Part shown: piece by piece, positions 53,675 through 64,000 of the stretch
Position numbering within the stretch: the stretch's first letter is position 1
Layout: each line of letters starts with the position of its first letter
Source of the DNA: JABDQA01 sp963759125
GTDB taxonomy: Bacteria > Desulfobacterota > Desulfobulbia > Desulfobulbales > Desulfocapsaceae
Reading direction: 5' to 3'
DNA length: 64,000 nt
Assembly: GCA_963759125.1 (NCBI GenBank)
Contig: CAVWXN010000005.1
Span: 744,001 to 808,000, forward strand
Program-made: the position numbers and the translations under genes
Notes under the pieces: generated by a model
What the model saw: only the letters and a program-made list of their open reading frames with translations
Database searches by the model: none
Told to the model about the DNA's origin: nothing

Positions 53675-54653
53675 CGTTTTTGTCGAGATATCTGAGCAGC
53701 TGGCTGGCTGCACTGGTTGGTGAAATTGCCTGCCGGGCGATGGCGGCGGTTAGTTTAGGAAGATTGGACTCGATATCGGGATGGGTGAAAAACCAAATCC
53801 TCAGTCCTTCTTCGAGCAGGAAATACATCCAGTCCAAGGCCTGTTTTTTCCTTTTTGAGTCCAGTTCCCCAGCCGCCTGCAGGGCGGTTCGATGCTGGTT
53901 GACGGTCTCCCATATTTCAGCGAGACCGATCTTCTTGAGCGCGCTGCAGGTCAGTACCTGGGGCGACCAATTGGCGCTGCCCGGAGTCAGTATGTGCAGG
54001 GCCGCTTCATATTCCCTGCGGGCCCGCTCAGCCCGGGGCACATTATCGCCGTCGGCTTTGTTGATGACGATAGTATCGGCGACCTCGAGTATGCCTTTCT
54101 TGATACCCTGCAATTCGTCGCCGGCCCCGGCAATCATCAGGACCAGAAAAAAATCGACCATCGAAGCCACGGCAGTTTCTGATTGTCCAACTCCTACCGT
54201 TTCGATGATGATCACGTCGAAACCGGCCGCCTCACAGGCCAGCATCGTCTCTCTCGTCTTTCGGGCCACGCCGCCCAGAGTGCCGCCCGATGGTGAGGGG
54301 CGGATGAAGGCATTGTCGTTTACCGAAAGCTCAAGCATTCTAGTTTTATCACCGAGCACAGAGCCTCCGCTCCGGGCGCTCGATGGGTCAATGGCAAGGA
54401 CCGCCACCCGGTGGCCAAGATCGGTCAAAAGGGTTCCGAAGCTTTCGATAAAGGTCGATTTTCCGGCTCCCGGAACACCGGTGATGCCAAGGCGGATGGC
54501 CTTGCCGGTGTGGGGCAGCAGCTTTTCGATGATGGTCGCAGCCATCTCCTGATGGCTCGGCAGGGAGCTTTCAATCAGGGTGATGGTTCTCGACAGCATG
54601 AGCCGGTTGGCGTCGAGTACACCTTGAATGTAATAGTCGGGATCTTTCTGCAT
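53643..54653 (-). CDS. meaB: Methylmalonyl-CoA mutase-associated GTPase MeaB
   Basis: G-protein chaperone that guards adenosylcobalamin loading of methylmalonyl-CoA mutase. Walker A LGITGVPGAGKST; switch region DPSSARSGGSVLGDKTRM; VETVGVGQSE; and the NKAD guanine motif (TIVINKADGDN). 336 residues is normal. It lies after the mutase gene on the same strand, beyond a hairpin terminator, so part of its transcription must read through or start nearby. Confidence 0.96.
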   Translation of the reverse strand: MQKDPDYYIQGVLDANRLMLSRTITLIESSLPSHQEMAATIIEKLLPHTGKAIRLGITGVPGAGKSTFIESFGTLLTDLGHRVAVLAIDPSSARSGGSVLGDKTRMLELSVNDNAFIRPSPSGGTLGGVARKTRETMLACEAAGFDVIIIETVGVGQSETAVASMVDFFLVLMIAGAGDELQGIKKGILEVADTIVINKADGDNVPRAERARREYEAALHILTPGSANWSPQVLTCSALKKIGLAEIWETVNQHRTALQAAGELDSKRKKQALDWMYFLLEEGLRIWFFTHPDIESNLPKLTAAIARQAISPTSAASQLLRYLDKNDGENSASHPK

Positions 54654-54705
54654 GGAGGTTGTGAGCTAACCTATCAGCGTATCTGTTCTCTGTCTTTAAC
54701 AACCA

Positions 54706-54734
54706 AACGGGAGCCGGTGGACCGGACTCCCGTT
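54706..54734 (-). terminator. Hairpin terminator after methylmalonyl-CoA mutase
   Basis: Stem AACGGGAG (54706-54713) with CTCCCGTT (54727-54734), extended by CCGG on both sides of the loop. On the minus strand it is followed by TGGTTGTTAAAG. It separates the mutase gene from meaB. Confidence 0.75.
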
Positions 54735-54767
54735 GATAGTCACTGGTGCCATATCGGCGGGCGGCTT

Positions 54768-56903
<2,136 letters not shown>

Positions 56904-56947
56904 GGTTGACTCCTTATGAGTGACGGTCCGGTGGTGTGTCGATGCGT

Positions 56948-57352
56948 TTATGAACGTTCACAGAGTTCGACCAGGATGCCGCCGGTGGCCTTGGGATGCA
57001 GAAAGGCGATACGGGCTCCTCCTGCCCCGATTCTCGGGGTCTGATCGATGAGCTGGACATTCTTTTCCTTGAGCTCTGCAAGCGCCGCATCGATGTCGGC
57101 GACCCGAAAGGCAATATGCTGAAACCCTGTACCTTTTTTCTCGATGAATTTGGCGACGGGACCGTCGGGAGCAGTCGATTCGAGCAGTTCTACCTCACTC
57201 TCACCAACCGGGAAGAAGGCAGTGGTCACTTTCTGCTCGGCGACTGTCTCGGCGCCCTCGAACTCGAGGCCGAGCACGTCAGTCCAGAAATTTTTCCCCT
57301 CGTCGATACTGTTTACGGCAATTCCAAGATGATCAATCTTGAGTATCTTCAT
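56948..57352 (-). CDS. mce: Methylmalonyl-CoA epimerase
   Basis: VOC-fold metalloenzyme that converts (S)- to (R)-methylmalonyl-CoA, linking the carboxyl transfer step to the mutase. 134 residues; landmarks are KIDHLGIAVNSIDEG (metal His), VELLESTAPDGPVAKFIEKK, GFQHIAFRVADI (metal His) and GGILVELCE (metal Glu). It sits between the TetR regulator and the mutase gene in the same direction. Confidence 0.96.
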   Translation of the reverse strand: MKILKIDHLGIAVNSIDEGKNFWTDVLGLEFEGAETVAEQKVTTAFFPVGESEVELLESTAPDGPVAKFIEKKGTGFQHIAFRVADIDAALAELKEKNVQLIDQTPRIGAGGARIAFLHPKATGGILVELCERS

Positions 57353-57399
57353 GTGTGCCCTCCAGTTTATCTCTATGATTTAGATCAAGTTTCAGTCGT

Positions 57400-58011
57400 T
57401 TAGTGGTTGCTCTGGCCGTTTTTATAGTCAGGGTTGAGCATGCCCCGCCAGACCATTTCAAACATGGCGTTGGCCTGGGCCGACAAGCTTTCCTGCTGGC
57501 CTCGCAGGATCCACATGAAAAAGGATCGCTGGACGAAGCCCATCAAGAAGTCGAGCAGGGTGCCGGCCCTGACATCGGGATTCAAAATACCCTCTTTCTG
57601 GCCCTGCCTGAGCACATCGATCATCAGCCCCATCATTCTGGGCTGAGCAAAGGTCTTGTCAGCCATCCAGGTGTTCATCGGCAGGGTCATGAAGACGATG
57701 CGGCCGAGTCCCACATGGCGTTCGTAATAGTCGAGTTGCAGCCAGAAGACCTTGCGGAGTTTCTCCTTAAGGTCTTCTATGCCCTGCAAATGATCAACGA
57801 TACGATCAGTGAGCTTGCCCATCCACACATCGACGAAGGCAAAGACCAGCCGCTCTTTACTGCCGTAATGTTTATAGATAGTAGTGAAACTGACCCCGGC
57901 CTGCTCAGCGACATCTCTGATGCTGGCCTTGTGGAAGTCGGAGTTTGAAAAAATCTCCAAAACCACCTTTTCCAGCCGCTGATGGACGTCGGGACGAAAT
58001 GTTTCTGCCAT
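57400..58011 (-). CDS. TetR-family regulator of the methylmalonyl-CoA genes
   Basis: 203 residues. The DNA-binding helix-turn-helix is KASIRDVAEQAGVSFTTIYKHYGSKERLV (about 24-52); the rest is the all-helical ligand-binding domain. It lies inside the propionate module between the carboxyltransferase and epimerase genes, in the same direction, so it probably regulates this module; the effector could be an acyl-CoA (inference). Confidence 0.93.
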   Translation of the reverse strand: MAETFRPDVHQRLEKVVLEIFSNSDFHKASIRDVAEQAGVSFTTIYKHYGSKERLVFAFVDVWMGKLTDRIVDHLQGIEDLKEKLRKVFWLQLDYYERHVGLGRIVFMTLPMNTWMADKTFAQPRMMGLMIDVLRQGQKEGILNPDVRAGTLLDFLMGFVQRSFFMWILRGQQESLSAQANAMFEMVWRGMLNPDYKNGQSNH

Positions 58012-58041
58012 GATCAGTCGTTAGTCGTCAATTCCTAAATT

Positions 58042-60006
58042 TCAGCCAATTACGCAGAGAACGGCACCTTTGGTAATCGTATCTCCGCTGTCAAAGTCGA
58101 TGGCTTTGATGGTGCCGTCACAGGGTGCCGGCAGTGCATTTTCCATCTTCATGGCCTCCAGGACGACAACCGTATCACCCTGCTTGACACTGTCGCCAAC
58201 CTTCTTCTCATATTTGACGATCATGCCGGGCATGGGCGCCATTAGCAGGGTGCCGGAAGGCGAAGCTGCAGGTGCGGGGGCCGCTGGTTGCGGATTCGAG
58301 GCCGGTGGTGCCGGCGCCGCCGGAGCGGGGGCAGCGGGAGCCGCTGCGGCTACCGGGGCAGAGAACATCGCCGGTCCGCCGACCGGATCGACATCGACAC
58401 TGAAGAACTCCTGGTCGACAAAGACATTGAAGGTTCGGGCCGATTCACTCTTGGCCGGGGCATCCTGCTTTTTCTCTACCAGTTCGCCGGCCTTGGCCTT
58501 CTTCAGTATTTCATCTTTCGTCTTTACTTCTTCCAGGGTAATCGGCTTGACATTGTCCGGTACGGGGGTGATGCCGTATTTCCATTCGAGGAACTTCTTG
58601 CCGGTGACCGGAAACTGGGCATAAAGGATCACATCGTCCAGATCCTTGGCCAGATCGCCGACCTCGTCTCTGGCTTTGTCAAGTTCCGGCTCGAGTACCT
58701 CGGCCGGGCGACAGGTGATCGGTTCCTCTCCTCGCGGGTAACCTTTGAGCGCTTTTTTCTGAACTTCCGGATTGATCGGTGTGGCGGTTTTACCGTAAAG
58801 CCCGTAGCAGAGATCCTTGACCTGGCCGGTGATCATCTTGTAGCGCTCGTCGGGGGTGTCGTGCAGCACGTTGTTGACCGTCTGCACGCCAACGATCTGA
58901 GAGGTCGGGGTGACCAGCGGAATCTGGCCGAGATCCTTACGAACGCGGGGCAGCTCTTTGTAGACCTCGTCGATCTTGTCCAGTGCGTCCATTTCGCGGA
59001 GCTGGTTGACCAGGTTGGAGAGCATACCGCCCGGAGTCTGGTGCAGCAGCACATTGATGTCGATGATCGATACCTTCGAATCATCAAGCAGGTGCTTGTA
59101 CTTGGGCAGCACCTCTTTTTCCAGGATTTCGTTGATTCGGGCCAGCTTTTTGATATCGAAACCGGTGTCACGGTTGGTACCGAGCAGGGTCATGACCAGA
59201 GGCTCCACCGCCGCATGGGATGTTCGGTAGGCATAGGGCGTCATACAGGTGTCTATGATGTCGACTCCAGCCTCGATGGCTTTGAGATGCGTCATTGGTG
59301 ACATGCCTGAAGTGAAATGGCTGTGCAGGTGAAGCGGAATCGAGACAGCCTCTTTCATCGTTGTAATCAGATTATAGGCGTCGTAGGGAGCCAGCAGTCC
59401 GGCCATGTCCTTGATGCAGATTGAATCAGCACCCATCGACTCAAGATCTTTGGCCTTGGTGAGATAATAGTCAAGATTGTAAACGTCGCCTCCCAGCCGG
59501 GGCTCGGTCATCGTGTAACAGATACAGCCCTGAAAGTGCTTGCCGCTTTTCTTGATTTGGCTGACCACTGTCTCAAAATTGCGATAGTCGTTGAGGGCGT
59601 CGAAGGTGCGAAAAACATCCATACCGTTTTCCGCAGCTCTGTCAACGAAGGCCAGGGCCAGATCATCGGCATAGTTGCGGTAGCCCACCAGGTTCTGGGC
59701 TCTCAGCAGCATCGAAAACGGGGTTTTCTTGATGTAGCGTTTTAAGGTTCGGAGGCGCTCCCACGGGTCTTCGTTGAGAAAGCGGTGCATGGTATCAAAC
59801 GTTGCACCACCCCAGGTTTCAACGGCCCAGAAACCGACTTCGTCAATCAGTTCGGCCACCGGTATCATATCCTCGGTTCTGCCGCGGGTGGCAAATAGGG
59901 ACTGATGCCCATCGCGCAGAGACAGATCCATGATTTTTACCGGATTTTCCGCTGCCGGGCGGTCACTGTCATAATTCATTTCAGTCATTTGAACTTGGTC
60001 GCTCAT
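58042..60006 (-). CDS. Biotin-carrying carboxyltransferase (transcarboxylase 5S-1.3S fusion / PycB / OadA type)
   Basis: 654 residues. The N-terminal carboxyltransferase barrel has MDLSLRDGHQSLFATR, AVETWGGATFDTMHRFL, CIKDMAGLLAPYDAY and the metal-binding HLHSHFTSGMSPM. A long Ala-Pro linker (about 555-585) leads to a biotinyl domain ending PMPGMI...EAMKMEN, with biotin on K620. Such proteins are pyruvate carboxylase B, oxaloacetate decarboxylase alpha or the 5S+1.3S part of methylmalonyl-CoA:pyruvate transcarboxylase. With a 12S-type subunit two genes upstream and no biotin carboxylase or membrane beta subunit here, transcarboxylase fits best (inference). Confidence 0.92.
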   Translation of the reverse strand: MSDQVQMTEMNYDSDRPAAENPVKIMDLSLRDGHQSLFATRGRTEDMIPVAELIDEVGFWAVETWGGATFDTMHRFLNEDPWERLRTLKRYIKKTPFSMLLRAQNLVGYRNYADDLALAFVDRAAENGMDVFRTFDALNDYRNFETVVSQIKKSGKHFQGCICYTMTEPRLGGDVYNLDYYLTKAKDLESMGADSICIKDMAGLLAPYDAYNLITTMKEAVSIPLHLHSHFTSGMSPMTHLKAIEAGVDIIDTCMTPYAYRTSHAAVEPLVMTLLGTNRDTGFDIKKLARINEILEKEVLPKYKHLLDDSKVSIIDINVLLHQTPGGMLSNLVNQLREMDALDKIDEVYKELPRVRKDLGQIPLVTPTSQIVGVQTVNNVLHDTPDERYKMITGQVKDLCYGLYGKTATPINPEVQKKALKGYPRGEEPITCRPAEVLEPELDKARDEVGDLAKDLDDVILYAQFPVTGKKFLEWKYGITPVPDNVKPITLEEVKTKDEILKKAKAGELVEKKQDAPAKSESARTFNVFVDQEFFSVDVDPVGGPAMFSAPVAAAAPAAPAPAAPAPPASNPQPAAPAPAASPSGTLLMAPMPGMIVKYEKKVGDSVKQGDTVVVLEAMKMENALPAPCDGTIKAIDFDSGDTITKGAVLCVIG

Positions 60007-60047
60007 CGTCTCTATCTCCTTATGCCTGTTCGTTGGCTTTTGTTAGC

Positions 60048-60257
60048 TTAGCGAAAGCTGGTAAATGTCCGCAGCTGAACGAGCCTGCGCATGGTCATCA
60101 TGTCCTGTCGGCCGCTCTGGCTCCATAAACTCTGAGACTGGCGGGCCGCCTGATCTTGCTGCTCTGCGGTAGCATCCGCCGCTGCCTGCTCTTCCATTTG
60201 CAGGTAAGCATTTACCGCTGCCAGGGCCGCTGCCATTTTCTTTTGCATGTCTGCCAT
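60048..60257 (-). CDS. Small hypothetical protein of the transcarboxylase cluster (69 aa)
   Basis: Begins MADMQKKMAAALAAVNAYLQ, is Ala/Gln-rich, without membrane segment, and ends SGRQDMMTMRRLVQLRTFTS. The N-terminal part resembles the soluble tail of OadG/MmdD-type gamma or delta chains (an Ile/Ala-rich helix before the biotin protein interaction site), but the membrane helix is missing. Its place directly upstream of the biotin protein, 41 bases away on the same strand, suggests an assembly or bridging subunit (inference). Confidence 0.65.
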   Translation of the reverse strand: MADMQKKMAAALAAVNAYLQMEEQAAADATAEQQDQAARQSQSLWSQSGRQDMMTMRRLVQLRTFTSFR

Positions 60258-60339
60258 TGTCTTCTCGATTACCTTCAGTTTTCAGGTCTTGATTCCTTCG
60301 GATGGCCTCGGGTCACACCGGTGGGTATGAAGGCTGGAA

Positions 60340-60622
60340 TCACTCATATATTTCATATACCGTTTCAACACCGAGGAGGGTGTCTATCTCTTTCTGAATG
60401 GCAATCCGCTTGTCGTTCTTCACCCAGTCGTTCCAGTCCTCGATTGAGCGCCAGGTGCTGATCACCATACATTCCTTCGGTTGGTCCAGTCGTTTGAGGG
60501 TCTGGCCGGAGATGTAGCCTGGCTGCATCAAGGGTGACGCTTCTCAAGCGTTTGAGCAGAACAGTGAGTTCCGGAATATTGCCTTCGGATACGCTACGTT
60601 TGATAAAAATTTTAACGCTCAT
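60340..60622 (-). pseudogene. ABM-domain (antibiotic biosynthesis monooxygenase fold) protein, one frameshift
   Basis: The protein starts MSVKIFIKRSVSEGNIPELT and, after one extra base near 60529, continues in another frame as MQPGYISGQTLKRLDQPKEC, ISTWRSIEDWNDWVKNDKR, to the stop at 60340. The combined 93 residues have the ferredoxin-like ABM dimer fold of small heme- or quinol-handling monooxygenases. Role in this cluster unknown. As written the first frame ends early in nonsense. Confidence 0.75.
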
Positions 60623-60641
60623 TGTTATCCCCTTCTGATTT

Positions 60642-62193
60642 TTATAATGGAATGTTCCCGTGTTTCTTCATCGGGTTGGTATCACGTTTGGTCTCAACGA
60701 TTTTCAGGGCGTTGATAATTCTGATCCGGGTGCGGGCCGGCTCGATAATGTCATCGATATAGCCCCGCTGCGCAGCGACATAGGGGTTTGCCACGGCGTC
60801 CTGATACTCCTGCTCACGTTCCTGCAGGTACTTCTCAGGATCATCCTCTTTTTTTGCCTGTCTGCCATAAAGTACTTCAACGGCACCTTTGGCCCCCATC
60901 ACGGCAATCTCGGCTGTCGGCCAGGCGTAATTGATATCGCCCCGCAGATGTTTGGAGGACATCACGCAATAGGCGCCGCCATATGCTTTACGAGTGATAA
61001 CAGTGACTTTGGGGATGGTTGCCTCGGCGTAAGCATAAAGAATCTTGGCCCCGTTTCGGATGACGCCGCCATACTCCTGAGCGGTGCCGGGCAGAAAGCC
61101 GGGCACGTCAACGAAGGTGACGACAGGGATGTTGAAGCAGTCGCAGAACCTTACAAAGCGGGCCCCCTTGACCGAGCTGTCAATGTCGAGCACACCCGAG
61201 TAGTGGGCCGGCTGGTTGGCCACGATGCCGACGCTTCTGCCATGGTAGCGACCAAAACCGACAATCAGATTCGGAGCGAAGCTTTCCTTGATTTCGAAGA
61301 AATCACCGTTATCGACCGTCTGCCAGGATGATTTCCTTCATGTCGTAGGCTTCGTTGGGATTGGTCGGTATTATGGTGTTGAGTTCCTCGGCACGGCGCT
61401 CAGCTGGATCCGCACAGGGGATCATTGGCGGATCTTCCATGTTGTTCTGCGGCAGAAAAGAGACCAGCTTGCGTACGTAAGCAATGGCATCCGCCCCTGT
61501 CTCGGCGGCGAAGTCGGAAACCCCGCTGCGTGAGGAATGCATATCTGCACCCCCCAGTTCCTCAACAGTCACATCTTCGTGAGTTACCGATTTCACCACT
61601 TTGGGGCCGGTCAGAAACATATAGGAATTGTTCTTCACCATGACCACAAAGTCGGTCAGTGCTGGTGAATAAACTGCACCACCGGCACAAGGACCGAAGA
61701 TTGCTGAAATCTGCGGGATGACGCCTGAAGACATGACATTTCTGAGAAAGATGTCGGTATAGCCCGCCAGGCTTTCTATCCCCTCTTGAATCCTGGCACC
61801 ACCGCTGTCATTCAGCCCGATAACCGGGGCCCCGTTCTTCATTGCCAGGTCCATGATTTTGCAGATTTTCTCGGCAAATGTCTCCGACAGCGATCCACCC
61901 AGAACGGTAAAATCCTGGGCAAACACATAGACGATACGTCCATCGATGGTGCCATGACCGGTGACCACGCCGTCACCCGGGTATTTTTGTTGATCCATAC
62001 CAAAATCGGTGCATCGATGGGTTTTGAACATGTCGAATTCTTCAAACGACCCCTTATCCAAGAGAAGATCGATTCGTTCTCTGGCGGTCATTCTGCCGAG
62101 CGAATGCAGTTTGTCGATTCGCTTCTGACCACCGCCGAGTTTGGCCTCGGCCCTGAGCTTTTTCAGATATTCGAGTCTTTCGATGGTATCCAT
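60642..62193 (-). pseudogene. Acyl-CoA carboxyltransferase subunit (transcarboxylase 12S / PccB / MmdA type), one frameshift
   Basis: Binds propionyl-/methylmalonyl-CoA and exchanges carboxylate with biotin. The first 294 codons are normal: LGRMTARERIDLLLDKGSFEE, NDSGGARIQEGIESLAGY, FGPCAGGAVYSPALTDF. After MKEIILADG (about 61315) a single-base indel moves the family sequence to another frame: NGDFFEIKESFAPNLIVGFG, then VDVPGFLPGTAQEYGGVIR and ITRKAYGGAYCVMSSK, ending at 60642. Corrected length is about 516 residues, the usual size. Probably one intact gene in the organism. Confidence 0.9.
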
Positions 62194-62214
62194 GGGTTCT
62201 CCTTAGCGAAATGA

Positions 62215-62607
62215 ATGCGGGTAATGGGGGTGAGACAGGGGGATTGGCTGGAGTTGTTTTAGCATCTTTACTAGCCGTAATTATCTGTATTAACAGTTAA
62301 AAAGTAAAAATAATTGCCCAATAACCAAGGTTTAAAAAGAACAATGTTACTCTGGTATTTTTATGTAATTATTCAGAACTTGTCAAGAAAAAAGATGGGT
62401 CGGTCGATGTTACTATTAATTAAATCAGTTAAAGCAAGAAGATAGAGGTATTGACAATATTATATATACTATAGAAAATCAGCAGACGGCGGAAAGTCAG
62501 GATGAAACGCCTCACAATGACAATGGTCATTAAAGGGTCGTAAAATAACAACGTTATTATTTCAATTGAAGAGGTGTAAAGTAAGTAATATTAGAATGAT
62601 GAGTAGA
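62215..62607. other. AT-rich non-coding spacer upstream of the 12S gene
   Basis: About 390 bases between the 12S gene and the hairpin after sucD, much richer in A+T than the flanks. It holds the predicted minus-strand promoter at 62358-62386. A plus-strand TTGACA at 62451 has no -10 at proper distance. I see no gene in it. Confidence 0.6.
62358..62386 (-). promoter_or_regulatory. Predicted promoter of the methylmalonyl-CoA operon
   Basis: On the minus strand TTGACA (62386-62381), a 17-base spacer and TAAAAA (62363-62358) resemble a sigma-70 promoter, followed by AT-rich DNA and the 12S gene about 165 bases on. Confidence 0.5.
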
Positions 62608-62643
62608 TTGCGGTGTGTTGATCAAGGCGACCACACACCGCAA
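62608..62643 (-). terminator. Hairpin after sucD
   Basis: Perfect 10-base stem TTGCGGTGTG (62608-62617) and CACACCGCAA (62634-62643) with a 16-base loop, 33 bases after the sucD stop. No T run follows on the minus strand, so it may protect the message end or act as a weak terminator. Confidence 0.55.
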
Positions 62644-62676
62644 TACTTCGGTTACCAATACAATTCGATACGGATG

Positions 62677-63549
62677 TTACTCGTAGACTTCTTTGCAGAG
62701 TCGTCCCAGGGTGCCGAGATCGCGGCAGACATAGATACCAGCAGCCTCCATGGCCTCGATCTTGGCCGCTGCAGTGCCCGAACCGCCGCTGACAATGGCT
62801 CCGGCATGACCCATTCTTCGGCCCGGAGGTGCGGTCAGCCCGGCAATGAAACCCACCACTGGTTTACTCATATGGGCTTTGATCCAGGCAGCGGCTTCCT
62901 CTTCGGCGCTGCCGCCGATTTCACCGACCATTACCACCGCCTTGGTGTCGGCATCGGCTTCGAATGCTTCGAGGCAATCGATAAAGCCTGTTCCGTTTAC
63001 GGGATCGCCGCCGATTCCCACACAGGTCGTCTGGCCGAATTCCTCCTGGCTGAGTTGATGAACCACTTCATAGGTCAGGGTGCCTGAGCGGGACACAACC
63101 CCGAAAGGGCCACCCTCCTGGTGAATTGAGGCGGGCATAATGCCGATCTTGCAGGCACCAGGGGTAATAATCCCGGGACAGTTAGGTCCGATGAGCCGGC
63201 TGCTCGTGGTAGCCAGGTAATTCTTGACCCGGAGCATATCCATGACGGGGATGCCTTCGGTGATACAGACAATCAGCTCTATGCCGGCATCGGCCGCTTC
63301 GAGAATCGCCTCAGCTGCAAACGGTGGCGGAACAAATATCATCGAAGTATTGGCGCCGGTTGCCTGGCGCGCTTCGTGGACAGAATTGAAAACGCCCACT
63401 TCATCCATTTTCTGGCCGCCTTTGCCCGGGGTAACACCGGCGACCACGTTGGTTCCATAATCAATGCACTGCCTGGTGTGAAACTGTCCTTCCTGGCCGG
63501 TGATGCCCTGCACAATCAATCGTGTCGAACTGTTTGCGAAAATAGCCAT
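62677..63549 (-). CDS. sucD: Succinyl-CoA synthetase (ADP/GDP-forming) alpha subunit
   Basis: Interconverts succinyl-CoA and succinate with substrate-level phosphorylation. 290 residues: CoA-binding N-domain with VQGITGQEGQFHTRQCIDYG and GVTPGKGG; ligase domain with GPNCPGIITPG, VSRSGTLTYEVVHQL and GIGGDPVNGTGFIDCLEAF; the phosphorylated His lies in GRRMGHAGAI. The beta subunit gene, usually just upstream, is not in the window; upstream is a GDPD-like gene instead. It connects to the mutase product succinyl-CoA in the neighbouring module. Confidence 0.96.
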   Translation of the reverse strand: MAIFANSSTRLIVQGITGQEGQFHTRQCIDYGTNVVAGVTPGKGGQKMDEVGVFNSVHEARQATGANTSMIFVPPPFAAEAILEAADAGIELIVCITEGIPVMDMLRVKNYLATTSSRLIGPNCPGIITPGACKIGIMPASIHQEGGPFGVVSRSGTLTYEVVHQLSQEEFGQTTCVGIGGDPVNGTGFIDCLEAFEADADTKAVVMVGEIGGSAEEEAAAWIKAHMSKPVVGFIAGLTAPPGRRMGHAGAIVSGGSGTAAAKIEAMEAAGIYVCRDLGTLGRLCKEVYE

Positions 63550-63573
63550 GAGTTTCTTCCGCCTTCTATAAAT

Positions 63574-64000
63574 TTACATGGTTGCATCCGATTCAACCGG
63601 TTTCGGCGGCTTGCTGCCGCTTTCCTCGACCCGATCAATCAGACGTTCTATTATTGTATTCTGTTCGTAACTGGGGGGTGCCCTTCGATTCTCTAGCCAG
63701 TTACGCGCCAAGCGGTCCAGGCCGGTGACAATACCGTCAAAACCGATGGTAAACAGCAGGTGTTCAAACAGCGCTTCCGGGCCTGAACCTTGCGGCTACG
63801 GAAACGGGAGGGATTGAATCAACCCGGCAGCAGACAATCTGGAGCCCAAGAGTGTGCGCATCATCGAGGAATTGTGGCCGGTTGAGAGCAGCCGAATCAT
63901 CCATGACCGCCTGAGGGTCCAGGCCGATACTGCCAGCATAGCTGGAGACCGATTTGAGACCGAATCGGGTAAACAGCAGATCGTAGCTGTAGGGTTGGAG
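63574..64000 (-). pseudogene. Partial GDPD-like protein cut by the window edge, with a frameshift
   Basis: Read from the right edge, one frame gives LQPYSYDLLFTRFGLKSVSS, YAGSIGLDP and FLDDAHTLGLQIVCCRVDS. Near 63795 the likely continuation shifts frame to GSGPEALFEHLLFTIGFDGI, VTGLDRLARNWLENR and ends at the TAA at 63574. The order resembles the C-terminal half of a glycerophosphodiester phosphodiesterase (GFDGIVT corresponds to the GVDGIITD block). The catalytic N-terminal half is outside the window, so the family call is moderate. Confidence 0.5.

Noticed and set aside
58288..59301. Plus-strand frame of 337 codons opposite the biotin carboxyltransferase
   Set aside because: Antisense shadow of a gene with strong family conservation on the minus strand.
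62451..62480. Plus-strand promoter starting TTGACA with TATA-rich DNA after it
   Set aside because: The nearest TACTAT is only 10 bases from the -35 and there is no plus-strand gene downstream.

Overview
The window is about 53% GC and carries bacterial genes only. The gene mix suggests a Desulfobacterota member, probably of the Desulfobulbales type (inference). The evidence is a methylmalonyl-CoA pathway with a transcarboxylase-like 12S plus 5S/1.3S pair and no biotin carboxylase, a tungstate ABC transporter, a two-subunit glycine decarboxylase, and a reductive-dehalogenase-type corrinoid/iron-sulfur protein. I see no rRNA, tRNA, CRISPR array, prophage or insertion sequence.

Layout. 1-8.7 kb: housekeeping genes (rsmB, M16C presequence-type protease, dtd), an amino-acid binding protein, a VOC protein and a PP2C phosphatase. 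8.9-11.9 kb: Ser/Thr kinase and FHA protein, forming a phospho-signalling set with the phosphatase. 12.1-16.8 kb: DUF2237, a double-domain CDP-alcohol phosphatidyltransferase, a secreted phospholipase-A2-like protein and a membrane GDPD, all pointing to phospholipid turnover. 16.8-18.8 kb: hydroxyproline/proline catabolism pair. 19.1-22.7 kb: tungstate uptake (HTH-PBP regulator, tupABC). 22.8-25.6 kb: J-domain protein, DUF6165, glycosyltransferase 9. 25.6-30.6 kb: an iodotyrosine-deiodinase-like flavoprotein, a membrane-anchored reductive dehalogenase (frameshifted) and a TRAP transporter, a possible dehalogenation locus. 30.8-38.6 kb: xylose regulon (xylFH plus a single-domain ATPase on the minus strand; xylR, xylA, xylB on the plus strand). 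39.3-45.9 kb: Lrp-type regulator, gcvT, gcvH, gcvPA, gcvPB, lipB, lipA. 46.1-52.8 kb: DUF808, a MutY-like glycosylase without the FeS cysteines, a polytopic membrane protein, an FGGY kinase and two dehydrogenases. 53-64 kb, all minus strand: propionate/methylmalonyl-CoA module (sucD, 12S, small proteins, 5S-1.3S, TetR, epimerase, mutase, meaB), a PagL-like protein and a cut-off GDPD-like gene.

Two kinds of dispersed palindromic element are present: a 118-133 bp family with ~20 bp terminal inverted repeats (three copies), and one 147 bp long-hairpin element.

At least eight single-base indels break or shift otherwise well-conserved genes (rdhA, xylA twice, xylB twice, gcvPB, the 12S carboxyltransferase, an ABM protein), with a probable ninth in the terminal GDPD and a suspected tenth between lipB and lipA. 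The pattern looks more like uncorrected sequencing error than gene decay, so products marked pseudogene may be intact in the organism.
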